Shown: positions 10,979 through 23,362 of the stretch, piece by piece
Layout of the letters: each line of letters opens with the position of its first letter
Numbering within the stretch: position 1 is the stretch's first letter
NCBI RefSeq assembly: GCF_014905175.1
Contig: NC_057789.1
Location: 1-64,000 of the forward strand
DNA from: Aphidius gifuensis
Lineage: Eukaryota; Arthropoda; Insecta; Hymenoptera; Braconidae
Direction: 5' to 3'
DNA: 64,000 nucleotides
Notes under the pieces: model-generated
What the model was told of the DNA's origin: nothing
Database searches by the model: none
What the model saw: only the letters and a program-made list of their open reading frames with translations
Translations under genes and position numbers: made by a program

Positions 10979-11885
10979 ATGAAATTATACTCTGTTTCTG
11001 ATGGCCCACCATCACTTGCTTGTCAACAAGCATTAAAAGCACTTAATTTGGATTATCAATTAATTAATGTTGATTATGGAAAAGGACAACATATGACTGA
11101 TGAATATGCACAATTAAATCCACAAAAAGAAATTCCAACATTTATTGATGATGACCTTGTCATAGGAGAGAGGTAAATAAAATAAAATAAAATAAAATAA
11201 TGAATTTAAAATAATTTTACAAAAATTTTGTTTTTTTTTTTTTTTTTTTGTTCAAGTAATGCTATTCTTCAATATCTTGGTGATAAATATGATGTCAATG
11301 GAATTCTTTATCCCAAGGATCCAAAAACACGTGCAATTGTTAATCATCGTTTGTGTTTTAATCTTGCAATGTATTATCGTAACATCTCTGAATACGTGGT
11401 CAGTTATCAATCAATCATTATAACATATTATTAAATAATAATAATAATAATAATAATTTATTTTAGATGGCACCAATATTTTTTGATTACAAACGTACTC
11501 CTTTGGGATTAAAAAAACTTAAAATATCACTTGATGTTTTTGAAACGTATTTAAAAAAATCAAATGGAAAATATGCTGCTGGAGGTAAGATAAGATAATA
11601 TAATATTTAATTAACAAACAAATAATAAATAAATAAATTATTTTTTTAGATAAATTGACAATTGCTGATTTTCCATTAAATACTGCAACAATGTGTCTTG
11701 AGGCAATAAAATTTTCATTGTCAGAATGGCCTCACATTGAAAAATGGTATAATAATTTTAAAATAAATCATCCAGATCTTTGGAATATTGCTGCTCAAGG
11801 AATGAAAGAAATAACTTATTTTGAGGCAAATCCACCAGATTTATCACACATGGATCATCCAATTCATCCTACTCGAAAAATATAA
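10979..11885 (+). CDS. glutathione S-transferase, delta/theta-like
   Basis: Four exons, 10979-11172, 11257-11398, 11467-11584 and 11650-11885, all with GT-AG introns and matching phases, encode 229 residues, the usual cytosolic GST length. The N-terminal thioredoxin fold has KLYSVSDGPPSLACQQAL, then LNPQKEIPTF with the cis-proline, and the glutathione-binding GES-NAILQYLGDKY motif, which is created exactly by joining exons 1 and 2. The C-terminal helical domain has AAGDKLTIADF, the N-capping box conserved in GSTs. The enzyme conjugates glutathione to electrophiles in the cytosol (detoxification, insecticide and oxidative stress). The catalytic residue is probably one of the serines near the N-terminus. 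The tail NPPDLSHMDHPIHP is typical of a hymenopteran GST subgroup as I recall it. Class is uncertain between delta and a related insect class. Confidence 0.93.
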
Positions 11886-12051
11886 ATTTACATAAAATAA
11901 TTATTGCATTACGCATATATAATTTGTAAATTCAATATATATATATTTAATTATGGCAATTAATTTGTACAATAAAAATTTTCATCTGATATTTAGATGT
12001 TGATTTATATTATGCAGTGTATTTAAATAGAGATAGTAGTATTAGTAGTAG

Positions 12052-13980
12052 TCACCGAACTCGTCCAGATGGTGATCTAAGATGTGATTTAATGTAACCA
12101 GTTCGATAATCAATTACATCACGCGAGTTGCCTCTTGATAAACCATGTCTGTGTCTTCTACTCCATCTGTAATTAATATTGTCATACATTAATTAGCATA
12201 ATCATTTATTTTTTATTATATGAAAATGTGTATATATATTAAATTTATGATCATGCGAATAAAATAATTATTGAAATGATTTCTCTCTATTCAAAGTTGA
12301 TTGAAAAAATAATAATTTTTTTTTTTTCCTCATCAAGATTTTTAATTTAAAATAAATAAATAATTAATAAATATATATCGAGTCACATAACAACATAATA
12401 ATTATAACATGATAAATGTTTCATTCCATATCGAAATATTGTAGCACATACAACAAAATTAAAATATATATTTTTATTAATAAGTATCAAGTTGAAAAAG
12501 AAAAATTAATTTTATCACTACTACATTATTATCATTATTATTATTATTATTATTAGTATCACAAAATGCAAATATGTATATATTTTTTATCTAAATTTTC
12601 AATAATATATATTAAGAATAAATTCAAGTAAATAAACTAAATAATAATACAAATAAATAAATAAATAAATAAATGTTTGTGGTACTTGTAGTAACGTTGA
12701 GATGATTGGGGATTGAAAAAAATGTGAAATATAAAAAATATTGATGGATCGTTGAAAGCTGTAAAATCATGTCCGGATATAATATTCTTGTGAATTTATT
12801 AATTTTATTTTTATTGATTGACATTTGACCACAGTGCAAGATTTATTGATTAAATTTTTAATTTAAAAATACAAAAGTATTTGATTATATTTATTTGTTT
12901 TTTTTTTTATTGTCGCATACCTTGCAGTTGATTTTGTGACAAGATGTTGTTCGATCGATGATGATGATGGTGGTGATTGTTGTTGTTGTTAATTGTGGAT
13001 GTTGGTTCAATTTGGGATGAGGAATTATTATTGTTGGCAATATTATAATTATTAATATTATTATTATTATTATTATTATTATTGTTGTTGTTGTTGTAAT
13101 TATTGTGTATATTTGTTGTAGTTATTGGAAGTAGAGTTTGGCCATCACCATTTGATGAAGAAACTCCATAATTTCGTCGAAAAGGACGTTGTTGTAATGA
13201 TTGCCTTCGATTCTTTGTTGTAGTTGTTGTAGTTGTTGTAGCACCACCACCACCACCAAGACCAGTAGCACCACCAGTTGAAGTCATTGAAATTCCTTGT
13301 TCTTGTGAATTTCTTGATGTACGACTGCATCAACCCCATTTTTTCACTTTTTCGTTTTATTTATTTTTTATTTTTAATTAGGTATATTAAACGCGATGAA
13401 AATAATAATTTGTTTATTTCTATGGTCAGTGTGTGAGTGTCAATGTTTTGATTTAATTTAATTTTTTTTTTCTTAATTATTCAAATGCTATACTAAAATA
13501 TGAAAATATGTAACTATTTTCTTTTCTAAGAAAAAATAAATTTACAAAGCTCATGCAATTACAAAAAGCAGTGCAATAATTATTAAAAAGACATCAAGTT
13601 TTGATTGTTGTTATTATTTTTTAAAAAATATTATTTCATCAGATGTAAAACATGCACCCACTTTTGTTTTGTTTTTTTTTTTTTTTTTTTCCCCATTGCA
13701 CATGGTATGTACAAATTATTATTCACGCTCGTGTTTATTATTGGCTTGATAAATTCAGTGGATTTAAAAAAAAAAAAAAACAACGGTAAATGGCATTAAA
13801 ATATAAATTATTTATAGGCCATGTATTTTCTTACCTTGCACTGTGACTCATGGCGACTATGTTTCTGTAACAGCATAATATAATGGAATCCTGATACTTA
13901 TTGTTGGGAGGTGATTTTATCAAGTATTGAGGTCATTTGGTTTTTTTTTTTCTCATTCTTTATCACAACATGGCAATTTT

Positions 13981-14012
<32 letters not shown>

Positions 14013-14890
14013 CAAAATTGTGGATGATGGTAAATCAATGCAATACATTGTGTTATCATCTCTTATTTTTTTATCAATAATATTGTCATTACCTATATAT
14101 AATTATATTTTTTTATTTTGAAAATTTGACACATGATTGCATAATTGCAACAATACAAGACAATCTTTAATTTTCACAGTTTAATATTTCAAATTCATTA
14201 TTGATTCTGCCTATTTTATTATTGTCTTGAACATTTAAAAAAATAAATAATAATAATATTAATAATAATTTTTCATCAAGCAAAAAAAAAAAAAAACCTA
14301 CAACCAAGTGAATATAGTCTACTATTTACTCGCTTTGCCTCTAATTTTGGTGCAAATATTATATAAATTTTCAAAAACCAAATGATGATAATATATAAGT
14401 AGTATAATTAATAAATTGAAAAAATTCCAATCTTTCTTGCAATAGAAATACAGATAGAGAGTTAGTATATTAATATTATATAGTATAGACAAGTTGATAA
14501 GAAATAATAATAATAATAATAATAATATATTTAAATAAATATAAAAATCAAGTTTTTTTTTTTGTTTTTTTTTTCAACTAAATAAGCTATCAAGTTAAAT
14601 TAAATATTAAATAGTTTGTTAGTTATATTTAATATAATTTATGCTGTTAAAAAAATATAAAATAAAAAATAAAAAACAAGAAAATAAAAAAAAATTATAG
14701 TGCATACCACAATATGTATGAGAGTTATTTTATTAAATGCATACCGAAGTAAACGAGTTATGTAGTCTGGCCAATTATCAGGAAACATTACAAGAAAAAA
14801 TCCAACAGCAATTAAAATTATTCCAGCTAATTTCATTCCAACAAAATGAGCACCATAAAGAACGACATCAAGTGCTAAAAAATTATATTA

Positions 14891-14924
<34 letters not shown>

Positions 14925-16321
14925 TTAAAAATATTTACCAGCTGATACTGGAACTGCTGTTATTAAACCAAGTGTTATAAATAAATCATATGTTAATGCA
15001 ACACTAAAATGTCCCAACATATTTGAAGCTAAAAAAAAATAATAATAATTTAAATTTATTAATAAAAAATTCAATTTATATTCAATTATTATTATTTATA
15101 AATATTACCTAAATGAAGAATACTTGCTGATAATAATGTTGCCCATGGTAAACGTGCCCATTGAACACTTTCAGCACCCGAAAAATATAAAGCTAAACAT
15201 ACTGGCCAAAGTAATGCAGCATTACAAAGTCCAATTAGTGAAAAAAATAATGACATTTGTCCAAATGTTGTATGACCAATGACTTTTTTAAATAATACTT
15301 TATAAACTGCTGATCCAGCAGCAGCTGATGCAGCAAGAACAACACCAAATAATGTTGGACTACCAGTTATACCATCCATATATGCCAATAATGCTATACC
15401 AGTATCACAAAGAATAACTGCAACAATCTATAAATTAAAATTAAAATTAAAATTTATTTTATTGAAAAATAAATTTTATTAAAAATAAACTAAAAAACTT
15501 ACTCTCACACCAACAAATTGCTCATGAAGAATAACCCATGATAATAAATAAACACAAGCAACATTTGTTGCATACAATGCCATAACATCTGTGGCAAATA
15601 ATATTTTTAATGAATGAATATACATGTAATTTGTTGCGACCCATAGACCACAAAATAAACTACATCTTGTTAAAAATCTTCCACCAGTAAAACCTTTGTC
15701 ACGAAAACCTCGTAAACTTTCAGCAATTATTTCAGTTGGATTATTGCATTTTGTTTTAATAATACGACAAATAAAGTATATTGGAAAATACAATACTGTC
15801 CAATTTGTACAAAACCATGTTGTAAAAAATGGTGCATTATAAGGAAGAATCATTGATTTATGATAAAGTCCACTTGACGATGATGATGATGATGATGAAT
15901 TAATTGACAATGTTTGACTAATATTTGATTCGGGTTTTTGAAAATATAAATATTTAATACAATGAGTTGCACCAACCCATGTTGCTGTTACACAAACAGT
16001 AACACAAACTCCATAATAAATCTGTAAATAAATAAATAAATAAATCAATTGATTAATTGTTTAAAATAAAAAAAAATATATAATTTACTTTTTTTGCTGA
16101 TTCAGCACAGCATGAATCATAACATCTTGTGATTGAATGTCTTCTTGTTTGAAATGTAACTGGAACACCACCACCACCACTACTACTACTACCACCAATA
16201 CATGAGGGTTGATTATGTCCTTGGCCATTACCACCACTAACAGTAGTACAACTTCCAGCTTCAAGTGATCGACAACTTGATGCTAAATCAGCTCCACAAC
16301 CACCAGATTGTTCACATCCTC
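12052..16321 (-). CDS. SLC35F3/F4-like multipass transporter (core exons)
   Basis: Reverse-strand exons in order: 16321-16089, 16021-15503, 15427-15109, 15028-14939, 14874-14745 and 12166-12052; phases agree at every junction and the frame ends at TGA 12052-12054. The first core exon is Gly/Ser/Cys-rich and presumably cytoplasmic. Then come about ten hydrophobic segments typical of drug/metabolite transporters (for example the stretches around VCVTVCVTATWVGATHCIKY, VMALYATNVACVYLLSWVIL, IVAVILCDTG, VGMKLAGIILIAVGFFLVMF). The end MFPDNWPDYITRLLR followed by WSRRHRHGL and a basic tail matches the SLC35F3/F4 family. Human SLC35F3 is linked to thiamine transport; the substrate here is unknown. 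A (TCA/ATG)n run encodes a Ser tract in a loop. The 5' start lies upstream and is treated separately. The 2.6-kb last intron (12167-14744) contains candidate alternative exons. Confidence 0.82.
12921..13324 (-). CDS. candidate alternative C-terminal exon of the SLC35F-like gene
   Basis: On the reverse strand an acceptor GATGCAG precedes 13324 and a donor CAAG|GTATGC follows 12921. Entered in phase 2 from the exon ending ...ITRLLR, it reads SRTSRNSQEQGISM, then Gly/Thr runs, a basic block (RRQSLQQRPFRRNYG), an Asn run and a His run. It leaves in phase 1, so joining to the exon at 12166 changes the final frame and ends 17 codons later; reading through the donor gives a stop after GMRQ. Either way it would replace the conserved basic tail. 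Exon status rests on splice signals and open frame only. Confidence 0.45.
13835..13864 (-). CDS. candidate 30-nt cassette microexon of the SLC35F-like gene
   Basis: Reverse strand: acceptor ATGCTGTTACAG, exactly 30 bases, donor GTAAGA. Thirty bases preserve the phase-2 junction of the flanking exons, so it could be included or skipped without changing the frame, adding about ten residues (NIVAMSHSA region) after ITRLLR. It lies between the exon ending at 14745 and the cassette at 13324. Inclusion is unproven. Confidence 0.35.
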
Positions 16322-16468
16322 CTGAAATTATGTAGCATATAATAATAATAATATTTAATATTTATTTATTTATTTAAACATAAAATAAAATAATTTAATT
16401 CAATCATAAATAAATAAATAAAAAATAGATGGATAGATAGATAGATAGATGGAAAATTCAAGTTTTTT

Positions 16469-16830
16469 TTATGAAATTTGATAATAATGTAAATATGCTG
16501 TGCCTGAATTATCCAAAACGATTTGAACTGGACTGATATATGGAACAGTATGACCAGTATGATCATCACTCAGAATAATACTTGGTCCACGTATTCTTCG
16601 AGGATGAAAAATCGTTGATACCTCAGTTACACCTCCAATATTCCAATTTCCTATATTCTCATAAAAAAAAAAAAAAAAGAAAAAAAAATTACCAAAAACA
16701 ACAACAACAACAACAACAACAACAGTATTTAAATATTTATATACTCAGCATGATGATTAAAAAATTTAAAATATAATAATTATTCATTAAATATATGTAT
16801 ACTCATATACATACCTGTTTTTTGTTCCAT
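16469..16830 (-). CDS. probable 5' exons / short N-terminal isoform of the SLC35F-like gene
   Basis: A first exon 16830-16815 (ATG GAA CAA AAA ACA G, donor GTATGT) joins in phase 1 to an exon starting at 16650 after a long pyrimidine tract and TATAG. The second exon reads NWNIGGVTEVSTIFHP, then RRIRGPSIILSDDHTGHTVP, and stays open to TAA at 16469-16471, for 65 residues. Its composition looks coding. To reach the core exon at 16321 a phase-1 donor inside this exon would be needed; GT dinucleotides with that phase exist after NWNIG, after RGP and after SIIL, but none is clearly strong. So it is either the true N-terminus with an internal donor, or a separate short product. Confidence 0.45.
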
Positions 16831-18725
16831 TATTATTAATATTCAATATAGTCACTGAGCATTTTTTATTTTATTTTAATGAAATAAATATTTGACCCAA
16901 TTATTTATTTTAACAATTAAATACACACACACATTTTTATTATGAAAAAAATTATAAATATTATTTCACTAAAAAGTCGTTTTTTTTTCAAATTAAATTG
17001 TAACTTTTTGTAACTATATTAATATAATAATTTGCACAAGTTATTTTTATTTATTTATTTTCAGTAGATTTTATTTGACTGGAGCTTTTGACCGGGTCAT
17101 GTTCCATTGATTATGTACATCTACATAAAATGCTGCCAAACATGCACTTATATGGTCATTATTTATTTGTTAAAGCGCAAGCGCTTTTATTTGTTAATAA
17201 ATTTTACTGAATTTAACTAGATGAAAAATAAAATATATAATAAACATGCAATACATATTTCAAGTATTTTTCTTATTATTCATTATATTTTTTTAATCTG
17301 ATGAAAATTTAAACGCATGCAAAAATGTTATGTTTATGTTTATTTATAAATAATAAATAAAAAATAATCAAAGACAAAATTGTTTTATATTGAAAAAATA
17401 TATTTTTTATTTCTGAAAAATGAGAATTCAATCAAGTTTTTTTTTTTTTTTCTTTTCTTTTTTTTTGATGAAAGATTATAAATACAAGACAAAATTGATG
17501 ATTATATTATCAAATGAATCTTAAAATATACAAGGTACTGAATTAAATCGCTCGAGTTACAATTTTATAATTAACTCACTAATAAATAAATAAATAAATA
17601 AATAAAAAAAAGACAAAAAATGATTCGATAAAAAATATATACAAAATGTTATTTTTTAAATATCCTGTCCGACGTTTACAAATTTATCACAGAATAATAA
17701 ATTTTATCAACATTTTAATTTTTTAATAAAAAAACATAAATTGTTGATAAAATTATTTTAGCAAATAAAAAGCATTATTAAATAAATAAATAATATTTAA
17801 GATTATTTATAATTTATACACTCAATCATGCCAATAATAATAATAATTAATATTATTATTATTATTAAAAAAATGATGGGCTGAAAAAAAATATATATTT
17901 TTAATATAAAAAGCTAACTATGTATGTACTTGTAACAATATGGCCTTGTATTAATAATATCATTCAAAAAAAAAAAACCAGTCAGGAGTTTAAAATAAAA
18001 AATAAATAGGTATATTTTTTTTTTTTTAAATACTGGTCCAAGTGATAATTAGTTGTATTATTATTATTATTATTTTAGTATCTAGTTGCATGTTAATCTG
18101 TATGTACGAGACACATGATTATTCCAGGTACAAAAAAACGTTAAAACACAATTATCGTTTTTGTCATTCATTCATTCATTCATTCATTCAATCAAATTAA
18201 TATGATTTAAAAAATTAACAAAAAAAAGAAAAGAAAAAGAAAATTATTCAACAATAATACTATAAAATAATTAATTATGATGAACGATGAGGTTTACAAA
18301 AGATAGCTTTGGATTTAATTTTCTAATAATTTTTTTAATGATAAATATTATATTTATCAATTATTTTTATTGTTTTATTCTCTTTTTTTTTTCATGAATA
18401 ATAATTGAATCTATATTTTTCGTATGGTCATGATAATATTATTTACAACAATTTTCATATATATATCACATAATATTTTTAAGCAACAACTTGTTTTTTT
18501 GTTTTTTTTTTTTTTATTTTTCATGATTGTAAAAATGATGGATGGAGGAAAAAAAAAATTGATTAATAATAAATCACAATTATTGTATAGAATGCAAACT
18601 TTGAAAAAACAAAAAAATTTACGCTCAATTTTATTACCATTTTGTGTGTTTAATTTGTATATTGAGATAATTCTTCGCATTAATATGCAATTGGATCAGT
18701 GAGTACTTAATTTTTTTCCCTAAAG

Positions 18726-18758
<33 letters not shown>

Positions 18759-19159
18759 ATCTAGTCATTATTATTTATTTTTCAACTTAAATTATTATTA
18801 GCATTATTTATCTATAAACTAAAAATCATTCAGTTATTATTTGTGAAGGCACATTTCATTAATATATCTTTTGGCAAGAGTTTTTGAATTTTTTATGACA
18901 AAGTTAATAAAGCCCGAAAAATAATTTTAAAAGTTTAAAAAAAATTGAATTTAAATTTTTTTTTCATATCAAATTGCACAAATAACACTAAAAATGATTA
19001 ATAATGGTAAACATCATTTATTTTATTTTTAATTTCTAATTTACTAAACACGTCCAATTACATTTTATACACGATATAATAAAATTAATTTAAAAATTAT
19101 AAGCTTGTTCTATTATATAAAATTTCGAGGATGACACGATTTAAAAAATAATATTATTA
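16831..19159. other. long AT-rich intergenic region
   Basis: Lies between the 5' end of the SLC35F-like gene and the 3' end of the RS-rich gene, both on the reverse strand. It contains homopolymer A and T runs, (TAAA)n and (ATT)n tracts, and a perfect AAAGCGC-AA-GCGCTTT palindrome at 17172-17187. Short open frames on both strands at 18411-18702 overlap each other, are low complexity, and have no supporting features. Presumably holds a promoter (left part) and a 3' UTR (right end); nothing else could be supported. Confidence 0.6.
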
Positions 19160-19538
19160 TCAGTCAATATTATTATCATCATCATCATCATCATCATCAT
19201 TATCATCTGATAAATTATTATGCTTTACCTTTTGACCTTGACGTTTGGAAGATTTTCTCGACACTTTGGATTGACGAGTTTCTTGTTGTTGTTGTTGTTG
19301 TTGTTGCTGTTGTGGTTGTTTATTTAAACCAAGCCTCAATCTTATAGGAACTTTGGAATCAACAATTTTATCATCTAAAAATAATAATAATAATTATAAT
19401 TATAATAAATATATAAATGAAATTAAAAAGTTTACAAATTAATAAGAAAAATAAATAAATAAATAAATCACCTTCAGAATCAGATAAATCTGGTATTGAT
19501 CGATGATGAACAACTGTCACTCGACGCATTTCTTCTAA

Positions 19539-19570
<32 letters not shown>

Positions 19571-22316
19571 TAATAATAATAACAATATTATAATTTCAAT
19601 ATATTGAAAAGTTGTTTTCTTACTTTTATCATCTCCTTTGAGAATTTGTCTATGATTAATTTTTGAATTATTCTTGGCAGCTCTGTGAATAATGAAAAAT
19701 ATTTGTAATTTAATTTTAATAAAATATAAAATATAAATAATTAATTAAACAAAAAAACATACTCTTTGACAACTCCTTTAAATGCAGATTGCAATAATCT
19801 TGCTGATTGTATTGGTGGAGCACGATTTAATCTTTCTGCTCTTCTTCTGCTTAATTCTGTTCTTAAATCAGCTTCTTCATCAGTTGGATTTATTATTATT
19901 TCTTTAGCTACATCAATTATAGATTCTTCAATTTTATTTTTCTTAATTTTTTTATTATTTTTTAAAATTTCATCAGTTTCCTTAGAAATATCACTCTTTA
20001 ATTTACCAGCTTGATAAATTTCTTTGTCTTTTTTTTTTTTCTTTTTTATTTTTTCTTTTTCAATTTTAACTGGTGATGAAATTTTAATGGCATCATTATC
20101 ATTTAAATCATCATCACTAACAACATCTTCAAAATCACCAAAATCATAATTAAGATGAAGACTCAATTCTGTTTCAGTTATATTTTCATAGATACAATTA
20201 TTGTCATCATCATGATTAATTTTTTCCTCATCACTAATGTCTTCTAAACAATGATTTTTCTCTTCACCACTACTTTCATTACGATTTACAATTGATGTTG
20301 AAATATTATCAACATTTTCATAAACTTTTTCATTTTTTTCAAAATTTCCATCATCATCATCATCATTATTATCATTAATCAATGATACATTTTTTGTATT
20401 ATTTATTTTTTTGCTCAATTTAATTTTTTTATTTTCATAATTTCCATCAATTATTTTTTTAGATTCAAATTTTTTTCTTCTTGCTTCAAAAACTGGATCA
20501 TGTGTATGTTTTATTGTATTCATTGAAGTTGAATTTTTTTTTCTCAATGGTGAATTTTCACGTTTATAAAATGAAGGTTCATCAAGAAGAGGAGTTGTTG
20601 ATCTTCGTTTTCTTGATGTTTCTTTTGATGCTGTAGCTGCTGCTGCTGCTGATGGTGAACGAGATCTTCTTGAACGATTTGTAAATGTTTTTGGTGAACG
20701 TGATTTTTTGCGTCTTTCTACTGGTAATAATGGTGAACGTGAATACGGTGATGAACGTCTGTTAATTGGTGATCTTGATCTTGGTCGTGGTGAATATTTT
20801 GGTGATCTATGACGTATATTCATTTGACGTGATTGTGATTTTTTAATAATTTGTCTTGATGGTGATCGTCGAGGTGATTTTTTATTATGTTTTTGTTTTT
20901 GTTTTTGTTTTGGTGATAATGAACGATTTCTTTTATTATTATCATCATCATCATCATCATTATTTATAAAATTGTATGATTTTTCATAATTATTATTGAC
21001 TTTTTTATTGTTTTTTTTTCTTTTTTATTATCAGATAATTTTTCATCGTTCATTTCACGTTCCATTTCATCCATTAATCTTTCCAAACTATCTTCTTCCT
21101 CGTGATCAGCCATAACAAGAACATCATCATCATCTTCAATATCTTTTTTTTTTTCTTTTATCTCATCTTCTTCTTCATCATCTTCACCATCTTCTTCATT
21201 ATCATCATCTTCATCATTATCAGCAGCATCTTCCTCTTCTTCGTCTTTTTGGTCTTTTTCTTCTTGCTCTTTGTCATTGTCTTTATAATTTTTAAAATTG
21301 TTATAAAGCTTTTTATCATGTCGCATTGATTCATCATTATCATCATCATAACTTTCAGTTTGATTTTTTTTATTTTCTGTATCAATAAGTTTAGATTTTT
21401 TAAGATATTTTATTTGATGCTCCTTGGATGTTGATGAAATATCATTTGTGTCTAATTTTGCTGCTGCTGCTGCTGCTTCTTCATCATCTGAGCCACTTAA
21501 ATTATTCTCATAACGATTGAATTTTGAGTCTTCTGTAATTAATTTTATTATTATTATTATTATGATTTTTGTCATTGTTATTATTATTAAATAAAATACA
21601 TACCTAAAGTATCGTTTGTTGTATGTAAATGTTTGTTGTTTGATATTGTTAAATTATTTTTAGTAGCAGCATTTTCAGTTGAATCAGTATTGGCATCAAC
21701 TGGTACAATTTCAATGAGATTTTTATTGTTTCGACAAGGATAATAAATATTCTGTAAAATAAATATTATATAAGTATTATTTAAAAATTAACTGAAATAA
21801 GTGAGTACATAATGATAATAAAGTTAAAATAAATAATTACTCCATTTTGTCGTGGTGGTATATTTTGATAAATATAATTATCTTTTCTATTGGTAGCTCG
21901 TTGATTATTACCACTTGCTGTTGTTATGTTTGATGTTGATGTTGATGTTATATTATTATTATCATGACTAGTTTTAGTTGTTGATTGTAAAAAATTTAAA
22001 GTATGTTTATTATTATTATTATTATTATTATTAATAATTCCAATTGTTTTTGGTTTTAATGATTTTAATGCAGCAAGACGTAATTTTTCAAGTTCTTCAT
22101 CGTCATCGTTATCATCATCATCATCATCTTGTTTGTATTTTTTAGACATTGAAGAAACCACCTAAGCAAATATCAAAAAATAATTTTATTCTCAACAAAC
22201 AATAACCTTAAATATTTATTTATATTTTTTATTATTTATAGGTACTTAAATAATTAGTTTAATAATATAATAATAATAGTAATAATAAATAATAATACCG
22301 TTTGACGATAATCCAT
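19160..22316 (-). CDS. acidic, RS/KE-rich nuclear protein (unassigned), with a frame break
   Basis: Reverse-strand exons: 22316-22299 (MDYRQT), 22161-21841, 21751-21604, 21532 to about 19763, 19682-19624, 19534-19472 and 19374-19160; phases agree at all splice junctions. The protein begins MDYRQTVVSSMSKKYKQ with a D-run and LEKLRLAALKSLKPK, has very acidic DE/K stretches, then an SR-like block with repeated RSPxxSP words, and ends with a conserved-looking region (RRRAERLNRAPPIQSARLLQ), RRVTVVHHRSIPDLSDSE, VPIRLRLG, a Q-run and a D-run. It resembles nuclear RNA-processing scaffolds but I cannot name the family. Inside the large exon the frame changes by -1 between MDEMEREMNDEKLSDN and the SR block, at a run of nine A residues (21011-21019). 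Confidence 0.75.
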
Positions 22317-23362
22317 GCTAATTGTAGTGATGGTGATATAGGTATACGTTATTGGTGATGATTGATGAATTGGTGATTATTATATTTTTAATAATAATCC
22401 AAATATTCAAAAAAATTAATGTTGTTTATACAAGCATGGTATAAATATTATTATAATAAATAATACAGAAAATGCATATAAATAATGAATATATACACGA
22501 TAATCACACGCACACACACACGCACACAAATTAATTCTATAACCAGATAATATTTATTATTTCTGACAATGATAACAATGTAATAATCCACTTTAATAAT
22601 ATATTTTATATTAGTGAAATGTTTTTATCTCTATGAAAATTGAAAAATCCTTGTCCCCCCACTAACATGAAAACATCAAACAACATCAAACTGCATCCAA
22701 CGTAAATAAAAATGGAGTCCATGGGATCAGCATCACCTTTTTTTTTTTTTTTTTATTGTTTTTTATTTACTCACTGCACTAGCGCCGTCATTGGTTAAAT
22801 ACAGACTTGATCCATTCCATTCCACGCTGTTCCACGCATTCCACAACATTCCACTATGTATGTACATTTTTAATAGTTCTGTCCTATCCTATCATTGACT
22901 CTCCTTCTTTCTAGTAATTAGTAAATCTTAAGTAAATAAATATGCATGTAGTTATTTAGTATTAAATATTTATATCATTGTTATATAATTTTTATCGCTT
23001 GTTATAACCTGTTAAAAATAATAACAAAGTTGAACAAAATTTTTTTTTCATTGACTATTCAGGTAAGTAGTTGTTTCCTTAAATTTTTGCTGATTTTAAT
23101 TAATTTCTCTGTAGTCAAACGAATCAATATTTAATTGGTAATAAAAAACACGTGTTTAGGTTATTTTTTCTTCAACATTTTAATTAACAATTTCTTTATT
23201 TATCATCAAAAAAAAATATACCGATTGATTATTAAATTATTTGACATAAAAAACTTAAATTTATCATTATGGTTTTAATAAATATTTAATCAACAATCCT
23301 GACAACAATCTAATAATATGTATTGTTTATCTTTACAGTATATTTACTCATCATAAGTTGTG
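22317..23362. promoter_or_regulatory. divergent promoter region, RS-rich gene (-) / F-box gene (+)
   Basis: A 1-kb spacer between two start codons facing away from each other. It contains a CA-rich tract near 22505-22528, a long T-run at 22738-22754 and a cluster of CATTCCA boxes at 22813-22853. No TATA or initiator can be placed with confidence. The F-box gene may have a leader intron: the sequence CTTTACAG (23331-23338) just before its start codon looks like a splice acceptor. Confidence 0.5.
22813..22853. promoter_or_regulatory. cluster of four CATTCCA boxes (TEAD/Scalloped-type sites)
   Basis: CATTCCA occurs at 22813, 22818, 22837 and 22847, with a GTTCCAC variant at 22829, so TTCCA starts are spaced 5, 10, 9 and 10 bases apart. 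CATTCCA is the M-CAT element bound by TEAD proteins (Scalloped in flies). Spacing close to one helical turn puts the sites on one face of DNA. Binding is inference. Confidence 0.4.

Noticed and set aside
17172..17187. AAAGCGCAAGCGCTTT palindrome as a regulatory site
   Set aside because: A perfect short palindrome, but single, not matched to a factor, and distant from any defined start site.
18411..18702. overlapping small open frames on both strands
   Set aside because: Low-complexity Phe/Lys composition from T and A runs, and mutually overlapping; no splice or domain support.
21102..21385. open frames opposite or out of frame in the acidic exon
   Set aside because: Shadows of GAT/GAA repeats of the real coding exon.
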